Below are positions 1 through 8,478 of a DNA stretch of 64,000 nucleotides, piece after piece. The DNA comes from Flavobacterium channae. Its GTDB lineage: Bacteria; Bacteroidota; Bacteroidia; Flavobacteriales; Flavobacteriaceae. Each line of letters opens with the position of its first letter. The stretch's first letter is position 1. The translations under genes and the position numbers were made by a program. The stretch covers positions 2,046,001 through 2,110,000 of the forward strand of contig NZ_CP089096.1 of the NCBI RefSeq assembly GCF_021172165.1. Reading direction: 5' to 3'. The notes beneath the pieces are model-generated. The model searched no databases and was not told where the DNA came from. It was given only the letters and a program-made list of their open reading frames with translations.

Positions 1-28
1 TACGAATTACAAAGTACGAAATACGATA
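1..28 (+). repeat. Degenerate heptamer array (TACGAAR-type)
   Basis: Four 7-nt units in perfect register (TACGAAT at 1-7, then variants at 8-14, 15-21 and 22-28) lie just downstream of the four-helix-bundle gene. The array may extend beyond the left edge of the window. The same unit family occurs in inverted orientation at 475-502, on the other side of the gene. Confidence 0.7.
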
Positions 29-47
29 AATTTGATCGCTAATTTCA

Positions 48-413
48 TTATTTAGAATTTTGATTATTTCTTGAGGTTTTTATTGAAGCCACTATAATTG
101 CTAAAATTTCATTCCCCTCTTTCAATAGTACCTCAATTTCTGAATGTAATTCTTGATTTTTGTTTATTTCTAGGATAACTTCAAGAAAGAAATTACTTTC
201 ATCAGCTTCTTCTTCTACAATTTTTAATTTATTAATAAAGTCTGCTGTTGATTTTGCACGTTGCGAAGCTCTGTAATTTGCTCCCACCGAACTTGAAGAT
301 CTAATAAGTTGATTAACGTATGCATTAAATTCTCTTGAATGTGGCAACTTGGAACATAAATTAGAACAATCAATAGTAAACTTTTTTGTCCTAGCTTTCA
401 TATCAATTCTCAT
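48..413 (-). CDS. Four-helix-bundle protein (23S rRNA IVS / Avd-like family)
   Basis: This 121-residue, helix-rich protein has the family hallmark around residues 35-60: an LIRSSSSVGANYRAS stretch followed by a charged AKS..DFI.KL segment and a run of acidic residues (EEEADE). The family (four helix bundle protein, TIGR02436-like) includes proteins encoded in intervening sequences of 23S rRNA genes and the Avd accessory protein of diversity-generating retroelements; free-standing members have no established function. No reverse transcriptase or rRNA gene is nearby, so this is an orphan member. It sits between inverted arrays of TACGAAR-type heptamers (1-28 and 475-502). ATG at 413 is used; an in-frame ATG four codons later is an alternative. 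A divergent relative occurs at 35395-35763, also between arrays. Confidence 0.85.
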   Translation of the reverse strand: MRIDMKARTKKFTIDCSNLCSKLPHSREFNAYVNQLIRSSSSVGANYRASQRAKSTADFINKLKIVEEEADESNFFLEVILEINKNQELHSEIEVLLKEGNEILAIIVASIKTSRNNQNSK

Positions 414-474
414 ATTTTTATTTTTAAGTAAATTATCGTAAATATATAATTCCCTACCTAATAAGTCAAATACA

Positions 475-502
475 TTTCGTACCTCGTACTTCTTACCTTG
501 TA
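475..502 (-). repeat. Degenerate heptamer array, inverted relative to 1-28
   Basis: Read on the minus strand, four 7-nt units in register fit TACRARG/TACGAAA, the same family as 1-28. The last codons and the TAA stop of prmC (493-495) lie inside the array, so the array supplies the end of that gene. Confidence 0.7.
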
Positions 503-1374
503 CATTTTATCATTCGATCATTACCAACGAAGTCTTTACGTAATTCGATATTTTTGAAACCTAGATTTTCAAGTAATTCAACTGTTTCTTTTCCTAGATA
601 TTGATTGATTTCGAAAAATAACAATCCGTTTGGAGACAAGTTTTTCATAGCCAATTGTGCAATTTTTCTATAAAAAAGAAGTGCATCGGTATCTTCAACA
701 AACAAAGCCAAATGTGGTTCGTAGTCCAAAACATTCTTTTTGATTTCTTGCTTTTCTAAATTGCGAACATAAGGCGGATTAGAAACAATGATGTCTAAAG
801 GTAAAAGGTTTTGGGTAAAGGGTAAAGGGAATTTTAATAAATCTTCTACTTCTAATATGTTAGCTTGAATGAAATTGATTTCAACTTTATTTGATGCTGC
901 ATTTCTTTTGGCTACTTCTAATGCTTTTTCGGAAACATCAATTGCCGAAACATTGGCTTGCGCTAAATTTGCTTTTATAGAAATAGGGATGCAACCTGTA
1001 CCTGTTCCAATGTCTAAAATAGTTAAAGGTGATGGGTAATTGGTTATAGCTGAATTCAAAATCCATTCAACCAATTCCTCTGTTTCTGGTCTAGGAATTA
1101 AGGTATTTTCATTAACTTCAAATGGCAAACCATAAAACCAAGCTTCTCCTATGATATATTGAATGGGTTTCTCTTGTTGCAATTCAGCTAGAATAAAATT
1201 CCATTTTTCAACTTCTGCTTCAGTCAATTCAAAATTAGGATTCAAAGCCAAATCTACTCGTTTCAAATTGTGCAAATATTCCGTTAAGATGAAAAAAAAA
1301 CTTTCAATTTCTTGTTCTTCTTGAATATCTTGTAACGAATCGAAAAAATGGTGTTTGTATTGTTTTAGTAGCAT
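493..1374 (-). CDS. prmC: Release factor glutamine N5-methyltransferase PrmC (HemK)
   Basis: The enzyme methylates the glutamine of the GGQ motif in peptide-chain release factors using S-adenosylmethionine. The 293-residue protein is normal family length. It shows the N-terminal helical domain, the SAM-binding motif I (ILDIGTGTGCI, near residue 120) and the diagnostic NPPY motif (VSNPPYV, near residue 199). Its start overlaps the stop of the upstream minus-strand gene at 1374 (TAATG), suggesting translational coupling. The final residues and stop codon fall within the short-unit repeat array at 475-502, so the extreme C-terminus may have been remodelled by that array. Confidence 0.95.
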   Translation of the reverse strand: MLLKQYKHHFFDSLQDIQEEQEIESFFFILTEYLHNLKRVDLALNPNFELTEAEVEKWNFILAELQQEKPIQYIIGEAWFYGLPFEVNENTLIPRPETEELVEWILNSAITNYPSPLTILDIGTGTGCIPISIKANLAQANVSAIDVSEKALEVAKRNAASNKVEINFIQANILEVEDLLKFPLPFTQNLLPLDIIVSNPPYVRNLEKQEIKKNVLDYEPHLALFVEDTDALLFYRKIAQLAMKNLSPNGLLFFEINQYLGKETVELLENLGFKNIELRKDFVGNDRMIKCTR

Positions 1375-2285
1375 TAGAATCCGTATTTTTTTCTAATAAG
1401 TTCGAAAATATCTTTTTGTAATTGCCATGGAGGCAAACCTACAGCTATTCTCCGTTTATCTAAATTTTCAAAATCGTCAATTTTATCTTTCTTGATATTA
1501 TTGTAAATTCCATATCGATAAATTCCATTACTTCTTAAATTGCTATCAATTAAACTTCCATAGATATCGGCAGGAGCTCTACCTCTTCTAATTAAATCGA
1601 GAAAAATCGGTTGCCAATATTCAGAATCTTCAGAACTGATATGCATTATTAAAACTGATATGTCTGGGTCAAACTCATCAACCTCATAATTACCAATTAA
1701 ATTTAATGAGTAGTTAGGATAGCAATCACAATCAGCTACTATTCTTTTTAGCTTTTCATTATTCACACTATCTACTATTTTAGCTCCTTCGGCATCAAAA
1801 CCATTAGTTCTAACTCTTTGATCTTCTTTCTTCATCAAGTTTAACTCTTTTCTCAAAGAAAAGTCAATCTTTTGAATATAATCCTTGTAATATTTTTCAG
1901 CTTTATTTTTAATTTTCTTCCATCGTTTAGAAGATTTTAATTCTTCAAAATCAAAATTGTTTTCAAAATAACTAAATTTTATACCAAACTCTTTTAATGT
2001 TAACTCAATATAAGCTAATGCTTCTTTATGTTTTCCTAATTTAACCGCAGATTCTGCTAAAATCATTGGTTCATAAATTCCTGTTTGGTTCAATAACGGA
2101 CAATTCTTCTCAGCTGTTTTTAATAAATCATAAGTTTTTTGATAATCTCCCTTTAAGTATGAATAATGTGCTTGATAAACAAACTGATAATAATCGTTTA
2201 TGTAATTGTATTCCTCGTTGATTTTTTTCTCTTGAGAAAAACCAACTAATGTCATCATTAAAAAAACTAAAATTTTAATCTTCAT
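1374..2285 (-). CDS. Secreted TPR-like protein of unknown function
   Basis: The 303-residue protein begins with a short signal peptide (MKIKILVFLMMTLVGFSQ). Residues 30-100 form helical hairpins resembling a TPR (a LLKTAEKNCPLL segment and an ALAYIELTLKEFG segment). The C-terminal half has a conserved-looking DCDCYPNYSLNLIG stretch followed by a segment about daily-sized helices, of the kind seen in DUF6624-like proteins; that assignment is a guess. It lies between a GNAT gene (13 bp upstream) and prmC (overlapping by one base), so it is probably co-transcribed with them, although no functional link is obvious. Specific role unknown. Confidence 0.7.
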   Translation of the reverse strand: MKIKILVFLMMTLVGFSQEKKINEEYNYINDYYQFVYQAHYSYLKGDYQKTYDLLKTAEKNCPLLNQTGIYEPMILAESAVKLGKHKEALAYIELTLKEFGIKFSYFENNFDFEELKSSKRWKKIKNKAEKYYKDYIQKIDFSLRKELNLMKKEDQRVRTNGFDAEGAKIVDSVNNEKLKRIVADCDCYPNYSLNLIGNYEVDEFDPDISVLIMHISSEDSEYWQPIFLDLIRRGRAPADIYGSLIDSNLRSNGIYRYGIYNNIKKDKIDDFENLDKRRIAVGLPPWQLQKDIFELIRKKYGF

Positions 2286-2297
2286 GAACTTTGAATG

Positions 2298-2777
2298 TTA
2301 TTTTAATTGTTTCGTCATCCAAACTTGGCAACTGTTATGTCCTGTGTTTCCTAAAGGACCATCGATATTTTCAAAACCTATTCTTTTATATAACTTTTGA
2401 GCTGCAGTCATAAAAGCCAATGTTTCCAAATAACAAATTTCAAAACCTTGCGCTTTAGCAAATTCCAAACATTTTTCAATGATTTTTTCTGCATAACCAG
2501 TGCCTCTAATTTCGGGAGCAAAATACATTTTTTGTAATTCACATACCGAAACATCACCATTTTCTAAAGGAGCAACACCACAACCACCAACTACTCTACC
2601 TTCGTTTTCTACAACATAATAGGCAGAACGTGGTTCTTGATATACTTCGTAAAGCGTATCTAAAATAGGATCTGCGTAAGCTGTCCCAACTTTTGGAGCA
2701 TCTAATTCATGAAAAATATCTCGAATTACTTTAGCTATGGCCGCATTATCTTTCTGTTGGATTTCTCTAATTATCAT
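2298..2777 (-). CDS. GNAT family N-acetyltransferase
   Basis: This 159-residue protein is a single GNAT domain. It shows the acetyl-CoA pyrophosphate-binding motif A (LQKMYFAPEIRGTGYAEKII, residues about 81-100) and a C-terminal strand with YKRIGFENI typical of motif B. Family members transfer acetyl groups from acetyl-CoA to amines; the substrate cannot be read from the sequence. It is the first gene of a minus-strand group with the TPR-like protein and prmC. It is divergent from ribD, and on the minus strand a near-consensus -7 box (TACTTTTA, one mismatch) lies at 2796-2803. Confidence 0.88.
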   Translation of the reverse strand: MIIREIQQKDNAAIAKVIRDIFHELDAPKVGTAYADPILDTLYEVYQEPRSAYYVVENEGRVVGGCGVAPLENGDVSVCELQKMYFAPEIRGTGYAEKIIEKCLEFAKAQGFEICYLETLAFMTAAQKLYKRIGFENIDGPLGNTGHNSCQVWMTKQLK

Positions 2778-2846
2778 TGTGTTTTTATTGTTGGGTAAAA
2801 GTACATAAATTGGTAGAATCGATTATTAATTCTATCTTAAAAATAC

Positions 2847-2854
2847 TACTTTTG
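2847..2854 (+). promoter_or_regulatory. Bacteroidetes-type -7 box for ribD, abutting the start codon
   Basis: TACTTTTG matches TAnnTTTG exactly. The ATG of ribD is at 2859, four bases after the box, so transcription would begin at or next to the start codon. No FMN riboswitch fits in this space. Confidence 0.6.
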
Positions 2855-2858
2855 TATT

Positions 2859-3899
2859 ATGACGACGCACGAAATTTACATGAAACGCTGCATTGAACTT
2901 GCTAAAAATGGTTTGGGAACTACCTATCCTAATCCGTTAGTGGGAAGTGTTATTGTGCATGAAGGTAAAATTATTGGTGAAGGTTGGCATAAAAAAGCAG
3001 GTGAAGCTCATGCAGAAGTTAATGCGGTGAATTCAGTAAAGGATAAATCGTTATTAAAAGAAGCTACGATTTATGTGAGTTTAGAACCGTGCAGTCATTT
3101 TGGAAAAACGCCTCCTTGTTGCGATTTAATCATTGCAAATGAAATTCCGAATGTTATAGTGGGAACAGTTGACCCATTTGCAAAAGTGGCTGGAAATGGC
3201 ATCAAAAAATTAATCGAAAGCGGTAAAAATGTTACTGTTGGTGTCTTGGAAGACGAGTGTAACGAACTCAACAAACGCTTTTTTACATTCCATAAAAAGA
3301 AACGACCTTACATTATTTTAAAATGGGCAGAATCTGCTGATGGGTTTATTGCTCCGATTTCGAAAGAAGAAAAAAAACCGGTTTGGATTACGAATAACTA
3401 TTCGAGACAATTGGTTCATAAATGGCGAACTGAAGAACAAGCTATTTTAGTAGGAACGAATACCGTTTTTGAAGATAATCCAAAATTAGATGCTCGCGAT
3501 TTCAAAGGGAATAATCCCATTCGAGTGGTCATTGACAAATTAGGCAAAATTTCTGAAAACTATCACGTAAAAGATAATTCACAAAAGACAATTTTCATTA
3601 CAGAAAACGAAAATTTCACATCAACTGAAAATTGTATCTATGAAAATACTATCTTTACTAACCTTATTCCGTCGATTTGTGATATTTTGTATAAAAATGA
3701 CATTCAATCGGTAATAATAGAAGGAGGTTATAAAACTTTACAATCGTTTATAGATGCAAATTTATGGGATGAAGCTAGAGTTTTTATAGGAAAAACAACA
3801 TTTCAAAACGGCACAATAGCCCCTAAGATTTCCGGAAAACCGGTAGCTAGTTTTGACATAATAGATGATGAACTTAAAATTTTCAGCAATTATGATTGA
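2859..3899 (+). CDS. ribD: Bifunctional riboflavin biosynthesis protein RibD (deaminase/reductase)
   Basis: RibD performs the second and third steps of riboflavin synthesis: deamination of the pyrimidine ring and reduction of the ribosyl chain. The N-terminal deaminase domain shows the zinc motif HAEVNAV (near residue 50) and PCSHFGKTPPCC (near 76-88). The C-terminal reductase domain follows from about residue 148 (RPYIILKWAESADGFI), with the GTNTVFEDNPKLDAR segment. Length (346 residues) is normal. The start at 2859 gives the usual family N-terminus. The last bases overlap the downstream HAD phosphatase. The other riboflavin gene in the window, ribH, is far away at 42199. Confidence 0.96.
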   Translation: MTTHEIYMKRCIELAKNGLGTTYPNPLVGSVIVHEGKIIGEGWHKKAGEAHAEVNAVNSVKDKSLLKEATIYVSLEPCSHFGKTPPCCDLIIANEIPNVIVGTVDPFAKVAGNGIKKLIESGKNVTVGVLEDECNELNKRFFTFHKKKRPYIILKWAESADGFIAPISKEEKKPVWITNNYSRQLVHKWRTEEQAILVGTNTVFEDNPKLDARDFKGNNPIRVVIDKLGKISENYHVKDNSQKTIFITENENFTSTENCIYENTIFTNLIPSICDILYKNDIQSVIIEGGYKTLQSFIDANLWDEARVFIGKTTFQNGTIAPKISGKPVASFDIIDDELKIFSNYD

Positions 3900-4494
3900 G
3901 GCAATTATTTTTGATTTTGGCGATGTTTTTATCGATTTGAACAAACAAGCTATTGATACTGAATTTAGAAAATTAGGTTTAACGGCTTGGCATGATGATT
4001 TAGATGCTCTAAATAAAAAGTACGAGATTGGAAAAATCGACGAACTTGAATTCATGCAAGGTTTTCAAAAACATTTACCCAATGCTGATTTAACAGAAAT
4101 TAGAGCTGCTTGGAATTCTATTTTAGGAGATTTTCCGCTAAAACGCTTGGAATTTCTACAGATGATTTCATCAAAATATCGTTTATTTCTTTTAAGTAAT
4201 ACCGATCATACACATATTGAAAAATTTGAGCACAAAGAAGGCTTAACTTTTGCACGCGATTTTTATAGTTGTTTTGAAAAAGTATATTTCTCCTATGAAA
4301 TTGGTTTAAGAAAACCAGATGAAAACGCTTTCAAATATGTAATCAACAATCATAATTTGAATCCAAAAAAAACACTATTTATCGACGATAAAAAGGAAAA
4401 TACAGATATGGCTCAAAAACTAGGAATGCAAGTTTGGAACCTTCAAGTAGGAACTGAGGATGTTACCCAACTTTTTGATAAAATAATAATTTAA
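3892..4494 (+). CDS. HAD-superfamily phosphatase (YihX-like), overlapping ribD
   Basis: The protein has the HAD motifs in order: motif I IIFDFGDV near the N-terminus (a DxG variant like that of YihX-type phosphatases), motif II LLSNTD (near residue 97), motif III lysine in LRKPDENAF and motif IV LFIDDKKEN. It is about 200 residues with an alpha-helical cap inserted after motif I. I place the start at ATG 3892, because the residues upstream would precede the usual MIEAIIFDFGD start. It overlaps the end of ribD by 8 bases, implying coupled translation. The RibD product must be dephosphorylated by a HAD phosphatase before lumazine synthase can act, so this gene is a candidate for that step; this is inference from position only. 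Confidence 0.88.
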   Translation: MIEAIIFDFGDVFIDLNKQAIDTEFRKLGLTAWHDDLDALNKKYEIGKIDELEFMQGFQKHLPNADLTEIRAAWNSILGDFPLKRLEFLQMISSKYRLFLLSNTDHTHIEKFEHKEGLTFARDFYSCFEKVYFSYEIGLRKPDENAFKYVINNHNLNPKKTLFIDDKKENTDMAQKLGMQVWNLQVGTEDVTQLFDKIII

Positions 4495-4500
4495 TTTATA

Positions 4501-5361
4501 GTGATTTATTTATTACTAAGCATTTTATTTAATGCTGTTCTTTTTGTAATTATTAAACTTTTTGCAAAATATAATATTGATGCATTACAAGCTTTAGTAA
4601 TAAATTATCTGATAGCCTTTAGTGTAGGTCTATTTTTTTTAGACAACACAACTGATGCAACTGAGGTTTTTAAATGCGATTGGTTCAAAGGAAGTATTCT
4701 TTTGGGTTTTGTTTTCATATCCACTTTTTATGCAACTACACTAACTTCGCAACGAAACGGACTTTCTGTAGCTTCTGTGGCTTCAAAAATGTCGGTTATA
4801 ATCCCTATTACTCTTGGTGTTATTTTATACGATGAAAAATTAAGCTATATAAAAATTACAGGTATTGTATTAGCACTAATTGCAGTTTACTTTACTTCAA
4901 AAAAAGAAACAGGCGAAGTACAAGAAGCCAATAATTTAATTTATCCCATTTTAGTTTTTTTAGGAGCCGGAACAATTGATTCAAGTTTAAAATACCTTCA
5001 AACTTATCATGTTCCTTCAAATCAAATCGGATTATTTTCAACAGTTACATTTTTTTGTGCGTTTAGTGTTGGTGTTTTAACCATCCTCTTTTTAACCATT
5101 AGAGGACAAATCAAATTTTCAGCAAGAAATATTATTGGAGGAATCGTTTTAGGATTGCCAAATTATTTTTCATTATACTATTTAGTAAAAATGTTAGAAG
5201 CAAAAGCCTTTCAAAGTGCTACTTTATTTACTATTCACAACATTGCTATTGTAATTGTTTCTACCTTTGTAGGCATACTTTTCTTTAAAGAGAGTATTTC
5301 AAAAAGAAATGCTTTTGGAATAATATTGGCTTTATTCGCCTTATTTTTAGTTACTTATTAA
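4501..5361 (+). CDS. DMT/EamA-family membrane transporter
   Basis: This 286-residue protein is almost entirely hydrophobic, with about ten predicted membrane helices in two EamA-like halves. The first half ends near a typical LGVILYDEKLSYIKITGIVLA segment and the second near GILFFKESISKRNAFGI, the paired internal repeat of the drug/metabolite transporter superfamily. The substrate cannot be inferred. It starts with GTG at 4501, six bases after the HAD gene, and the YigZ gene starts two bases after it, so these genes form a tight run after ribD. A flavin- or metabolite-related role is possible from position but unproven. Confidence 0.85.
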   Translation: MIYLLLSILFNAVLFVIIKLFAKYNIDALQALVINYLIAFSVGLFFLDNTTDATEVFKCDWFKGSILLGFVFISTFYATTLTSQRNGLSVASVASKMSVIIPITLGVILYDEKLSYIKITGIVLALIAVYFTSKKETGEVQEANNLIYPILVFLGAGTIDSSLKYLQTYHVPSNQIGLFSTVTFFCAFSVGVLTILFLTIRGQIKFSARNIIGGIVLGLPNYFSLYYLVKMLEAKAFQSATLFTIHNIAIVIVSTFVGILFFKESISKRNAFGIILALFALFLVTY

Positions 5362-5362
5362 A

Positions 5363-5977
5363 ATGGACTTTTCAGAAATAGACACTTACAAAACAATTTC
5401 AACCGCTTCAGAAGAAGTATTATACAAAGAAAAAAATAGCAAATTCTTTGGCTATGCTTTTCCCGTGACTACCGAAGATGAAATAAAAGCAATTTTAGAA
5501 CGTTTGCGAAAAGAACATTTTTCTGCTCGTCATTGGTGTTATGCTTACCAAATTGGTACTGAAAAAATTCAATATCGTGCCAATGATGATGGTGAACCTA
5601 ATAACAGTGCTGGAATGCCTATTTACGGTCAAATTCAGTCGTTTGAAGTCACAAACGTATTAGTTGTGGTAGTTCGTTACTTTGGAGGTGTAAAACTTGG
5701 TGTAGGCGGATTAATTTCTGCATATAAAATTGCAGCTCAAATGGCATTGGAAAATTCTGAAATTATCGAAAAAACAATCGACAAACAATTTACCATCTCC
5801 TTTGGCTATGCCAACATGAATAAAGTGATGCGCATTATTAAAGAAAAAAATCTAAATATTGTTTCTCAAAAAATGGAAATGGATTGCGAAATTACAATTG
5901 CAACCCGAAAAAAAAATGTCCAAAATCTTTTGGACACTTTTGAAAATTTATATGAGATTAAATTAACCGAAATCTAA
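5363..5977 (+). CDS. YigZ/IMPACT family protein (UPF0029)
   Basis: The 204-residue protein has the UPF0029 N-terminal core with the conserved HFSARHWCYAYQIG stretch (near residue 55) and DDGEPNNSAGMPI (near 75), followed by VVVRYFGGVKLGVGGL. A smaller C-terminal domain (from about residue 140) is the usual DUF1949-type ferredoxin-like fold. YigZ/YvyE-like proteins are widespread; the eukaryotic relative IMPACT regulates Gcn2, but the bacterial role is unclear. The stop codon overlaps that of the convergent thioesterase gene at 5974-5977. Confidence 0.9.
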   Translation: MDFSEIDTYKTISTASEEVLYKEKNSKFFGYAFPVTTEDEIKAILERLRKEHFSARHWCYAYQIGTEKIQYRANDDGEPNNSAGMPIYGQIQSFEVTNVLVVVVRYFGGVKLGVGGLISAYKIAAQMALENSEIIEKTIDKQFTISFGYANMNKVMRIIKEKNLNIVSQKMEMDCEITIATRKKNVQNLLDTFENLYEIKLTEI

Positions 5978-6384
5978 CTTTCAATAAACATGTTTATCTT
6001 CTCCGAAACGTAACTTGGAGGCAAAATTGGACGCCCAGATTTCATGTCTACAAATACCAACATTGAATAACCAGTTGTTAATAACTCATTTGCTTCATTA
6101 TAGATTTCATAGTCAAATTCTATCTTTACTGAGGTCTGACTTTTGAATATTGTTTTAACAGTTAGCAAATCATCATAGCGAGCTGGCTTTTTATAATTCA
6201 TATTCAAAGTAACTACAGGCAACATTACCCCATTTTCTTCCATCCATTTATAAGAAACCCCCATATTCCTTAGCCATTCCACTCTTCCCATCTCAAAATA
6301 CTGTGCATAATTCCCATGATAAACGACTCCCATTTGGTCTGTTTCCGCATAACGCACACGAACTTGAAACTGATATTCTCTCAT
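5974..6384 (-). CDS. Acyl-CoA thioesterase, YbgC/FadM type (hotdog fold)
   Basis: This 136-residue single hotdog-domain protein has the 4HBT active-site signature YAETDQMGVVYHGNYAQYFE near residue 13, including the catalytic aspartate and the HGNY segment. Family members hydrolyse acyl-CoA or acyl-ACP thioesters. It is convergent with yigZ (four-base overlap) and its 5' end faces the AT-rich 204-bp region upstream of dnaA. Substrate specificity is not readable from sequence. Confidence 0.92.
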   Translation of the reverse strand: MREYQFQVRVRYAETDQMGVVYHGNYAQYFEMGRVEWLRNMGVSYKWMEENGVMLPVVTLNMNYKKPARYDDLLTVKTIFKSQTSVKIEFDYEIYNEANELLTTGYSMLVFVDMKSGRPILPPSYVSEKINMFIES

Positions 6385-6588
6385 ATTAAATCTATATTAA
6401 ATTAACATTAAAAAAAATCCTCTTAGGCTTACAATATTTTTTTTTAAAAATCAAGTCTAAAAAAATTTTTTTTACAAAAAATTGTTCACATATTTGCTAA
6501 CCCAAATAATTCGAACTGAATATTCATTCTGTTCACTTTTGTAACCTTTACAAAACTAAAAATAAACTAGTAATAATTAATTGAATCT

Positions 6589-8016
6589 ATGACAAAAACT
6601 GCGCAATCGGTATGGAATAACTGTCTGTCTTTCATAAAAGACAATATTCAAGATCAAGCTTATAAAACTTGGTTTGAACCTATACAGTCAGTTGAGCTAA
6701 ACGATAACGCGTTGTCTATTCAAGTACCTAGTAAATTTTTCTACGAATGGTTAGAAGAACACTATGTAAAATTATTAAAAGTTGCCTTGACTAAAGAATT
6801 AGGACCAGGCGCAAAGTTATTGTATAAAATTAAAATGGAAAACACTTATGGTAACAAACTTCCATTTACTGAGCAAATACCAAGTTATAACAGAACTGCC
6901 GTAAAACCTCAGGAAGTAGATGTTCCAATTGTGAATAAAAATCCTGAATTGAAAAACCCTTTTGTAATTCCTGGAATTCGTAATTTAAAAATCGAATCGC
7001 AATTAAATGCTAATTACAGTTTTGACAACTTCTTAGAAGGAGATTCAAACCGTTTAGCAAGAAGTGCTGGTATGGCTGTTGCCAACAAACCAGGAGGAAC
7101 TTCATTCAACCCATTATTAATTTTTGGTGGTGTTGGACTAGGGAAGACTCACTTAGCTCATGCTATTGGAGTTGAAATCAAAGATAAATATCCAGAAAAA
7201 ACTGTTTTATATATTTCGGCTGAAATTTTCACACAACAGTATATTGATTCGGTTAAGAAAAATACACGTAATGATTTTATTCATTTTTATCAATTAATCG
7301 ATGTTTTGATTATTGATGATGTACAATTCTTATCTGGTAAATCAGGAACTCAAGATGTGTTTTTCCATATTTTCAACCATTTACACCAAAACGGAAAACA
7401 AGTTATCTTAACTTCAGACAAAGCACCTGTTGACATGCAAGATATTGAACAACGTTTATTATCGCGCTTCAAATGGGGATTATCTGCAGAATTACATCAA
7501 CCAGACTATGAAACTCGTATTTCTATCTTAAATAATATTTTATTTAGAGATGGTGTAGAAATGCCTGACGAAATAGTTGAATATGTTGCTAAAAACATCA
7601 AATCAAACGTTCGTGAATTAGAAGGTGCTATTATTTCATTAATTGCACAATCGTCTTTCAACAAACGTGAGGTTACTATTGAATTAGCTAAACAAGTCGT
7701 TGAGAAATTCGTTAAAAACGTTAAGCGTGAAATTTCAATTGATTATATCCAGAAAATTGTTTCTGATTATTTCCAATTGGATGTTGAAACGTTACAGTCA
7801 AAAACTAGAAAACGTCACGTTGTACAAGCTAGACAATTAGCGATGTTCTTTGCTAAGAAATTTACGAAAGCTTCTTTGGCAAACATTGGTTCGCAAATTG
7901 GAGACAGAGACCACGCAACGGTTCTTCATGCTTGTAAAACAGTTGATAACTTAGTTACTACTGACAAACAATTCCGTAAATTCGTTGACGATATCAACAA
8001 GAAGTTATCGCTATAA
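6589..8016 (+). CDS. dnaA: Chromosomal replication initiator DnaA
   Basis: DnaA is the AAA+ ATPase that binds DnaA boxes and melts oriC. The 475-residue protein shows domain I at the N-terminus (VWNNCLSFIKDNI), a linker around residues 85-120, Walker A GGVGLGKT at 180-187, Walker B LIIDD at about 240-244 and the DNA-binding domain IV with the DHATV signature at 441-445. The upstream 204 bp (6385-6588) is very AT-rich but I see no cluster of DnaA boxes, so oriC is not called here. It is followed three bases later by the LMW phosphatase gene. Confidence 0.98.
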   Translation: MTKTAQSVWNNCLSFIKDNIQDQAYKTWFEPIQSVELNDNALSIQVPSKFFYEWLEEHYVKLLKVALTKELGPGAKLLYKIKMENTYGNKLPFTEQIPSYNRTAVKPQEVDVPIVNKNPELKNPFVIPGIRNLKIESQLNANYSFDNFLEGDSNRLARSAGMAVANKPGGTSFNPLLIFGGVGLGKTHLAHAIGVEIKDKYPEKTVLYISAEIFTQQYIDSVKKNTRNDFIHFYQLIDVLIIDDVQFLSGKSGTQDVFFHIFNHLHQNGKQVILTSDKAPVDMQDIEQRLLSRFKWGLSAELHQPDYETRISILNNILFRDGVEMPDEIVEYVAKNIKSNVRELEGAIISLIAQSSFNKREVTIELAKQVVEKFVKNVKREISIDYIQKIVSDYFQLDVETLQSKTRKRHVVQARQLAMFFAKKFTKASLANIGSQIGDRDHATVLHACKTVDNLVTTDKQFRKFVDDINKKLSL

Positions 8017-8019
8017 TTC

Positions 8020-8475
8020 ATGGCTACAAAAATCTTAATGGTTTGCTTAGGAAATATTTGCCGTTCTCCTTTGGCAGAAGGTATTATGCGCTCTAAACTT
8101 TCCGAAGATTTTACAGTAGATTCAGCAGGAACTGGAGGTTGGCACGCAGGAGAATTACCTGACAAACGTTCAATTGCTACTGCAAAAAATAGGGGTTTAG
8201 ATATCACCAATCAAAGAGCAAGACAATTCAAAAAAAGTGATTTTGATACTTTTGACCATATCTTTGTAATGGATAATTCTAATTACAAAGATGTTTTGGC
8301 TTTGGCACCAAATGATGTAGCAAAATCAAAAGTAAAATTAATTTTAAATGAGCTTTTTCCTGGAGAAAATGTTGATGTTCCTGATCCTTATTATGGAGGT
8401 CAAGACGGATTTGAAAATGTTTTTGACATGCTAGACCAAGCTTGTGAAGAAATTGCAAGAAAACTTAAGAGATAA
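8020..8475 (+). CDS. Low-molecular-weight protein-tyrosine phosphatase
   Basis: The P-loop C-x5-R-S appears as VCLGNICRSP (Cys9, Arg15), and the catalytic general-acid aspartate is in VPDPYYGG near residue 126, as in eukaryotic-type LMW phosphatases. Length (151 residues) is typical. The enzyme removes phosphate from protein tyrosines, or less often acts as an arsenate-reductase-like protein; the DPYYGG motif favours the phosphatase. It sits three bases after dnaA and four before the RsmI-like methylase gene, likely in one operon. Confidence 0.93.
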   Translation: MATKILMVCLGNICRSPLAEGIMRSKLSEDFTVDSAGTGGWHAGELPDKRSIATAKNRGLDITNQRARQFKKSDFDTFDHIFVMDNSNYKDVLALAPNDVAKSKVKLILNELFPGENVDVPDPYYGGQDGFENVFDMLDQACEEIARKLKR

Positions 8476-8478
8476 ATC

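Noticed and set aside
48..413. Diversity-generating retroelement accessory (Avd)
   Set aside because: The protein is a relative of Avd, but there is no reverse transcriptase, template repeat or variable-repeat gene in the window.
2800..2858. FMN riboswitch upstream of ribD
   Set aside because: The promoter box at 2847-2854 abuts the start codon, leaving no room for an RFN element, and no conserved core was seen.
6385..6588. Possible oriC upstream of dnaA
   Set aside because: The region is AT-rich, but I see no cluster of DnaA-box-like 9-mers; a single TTGTTCACA-like word at 6482 is not enough.
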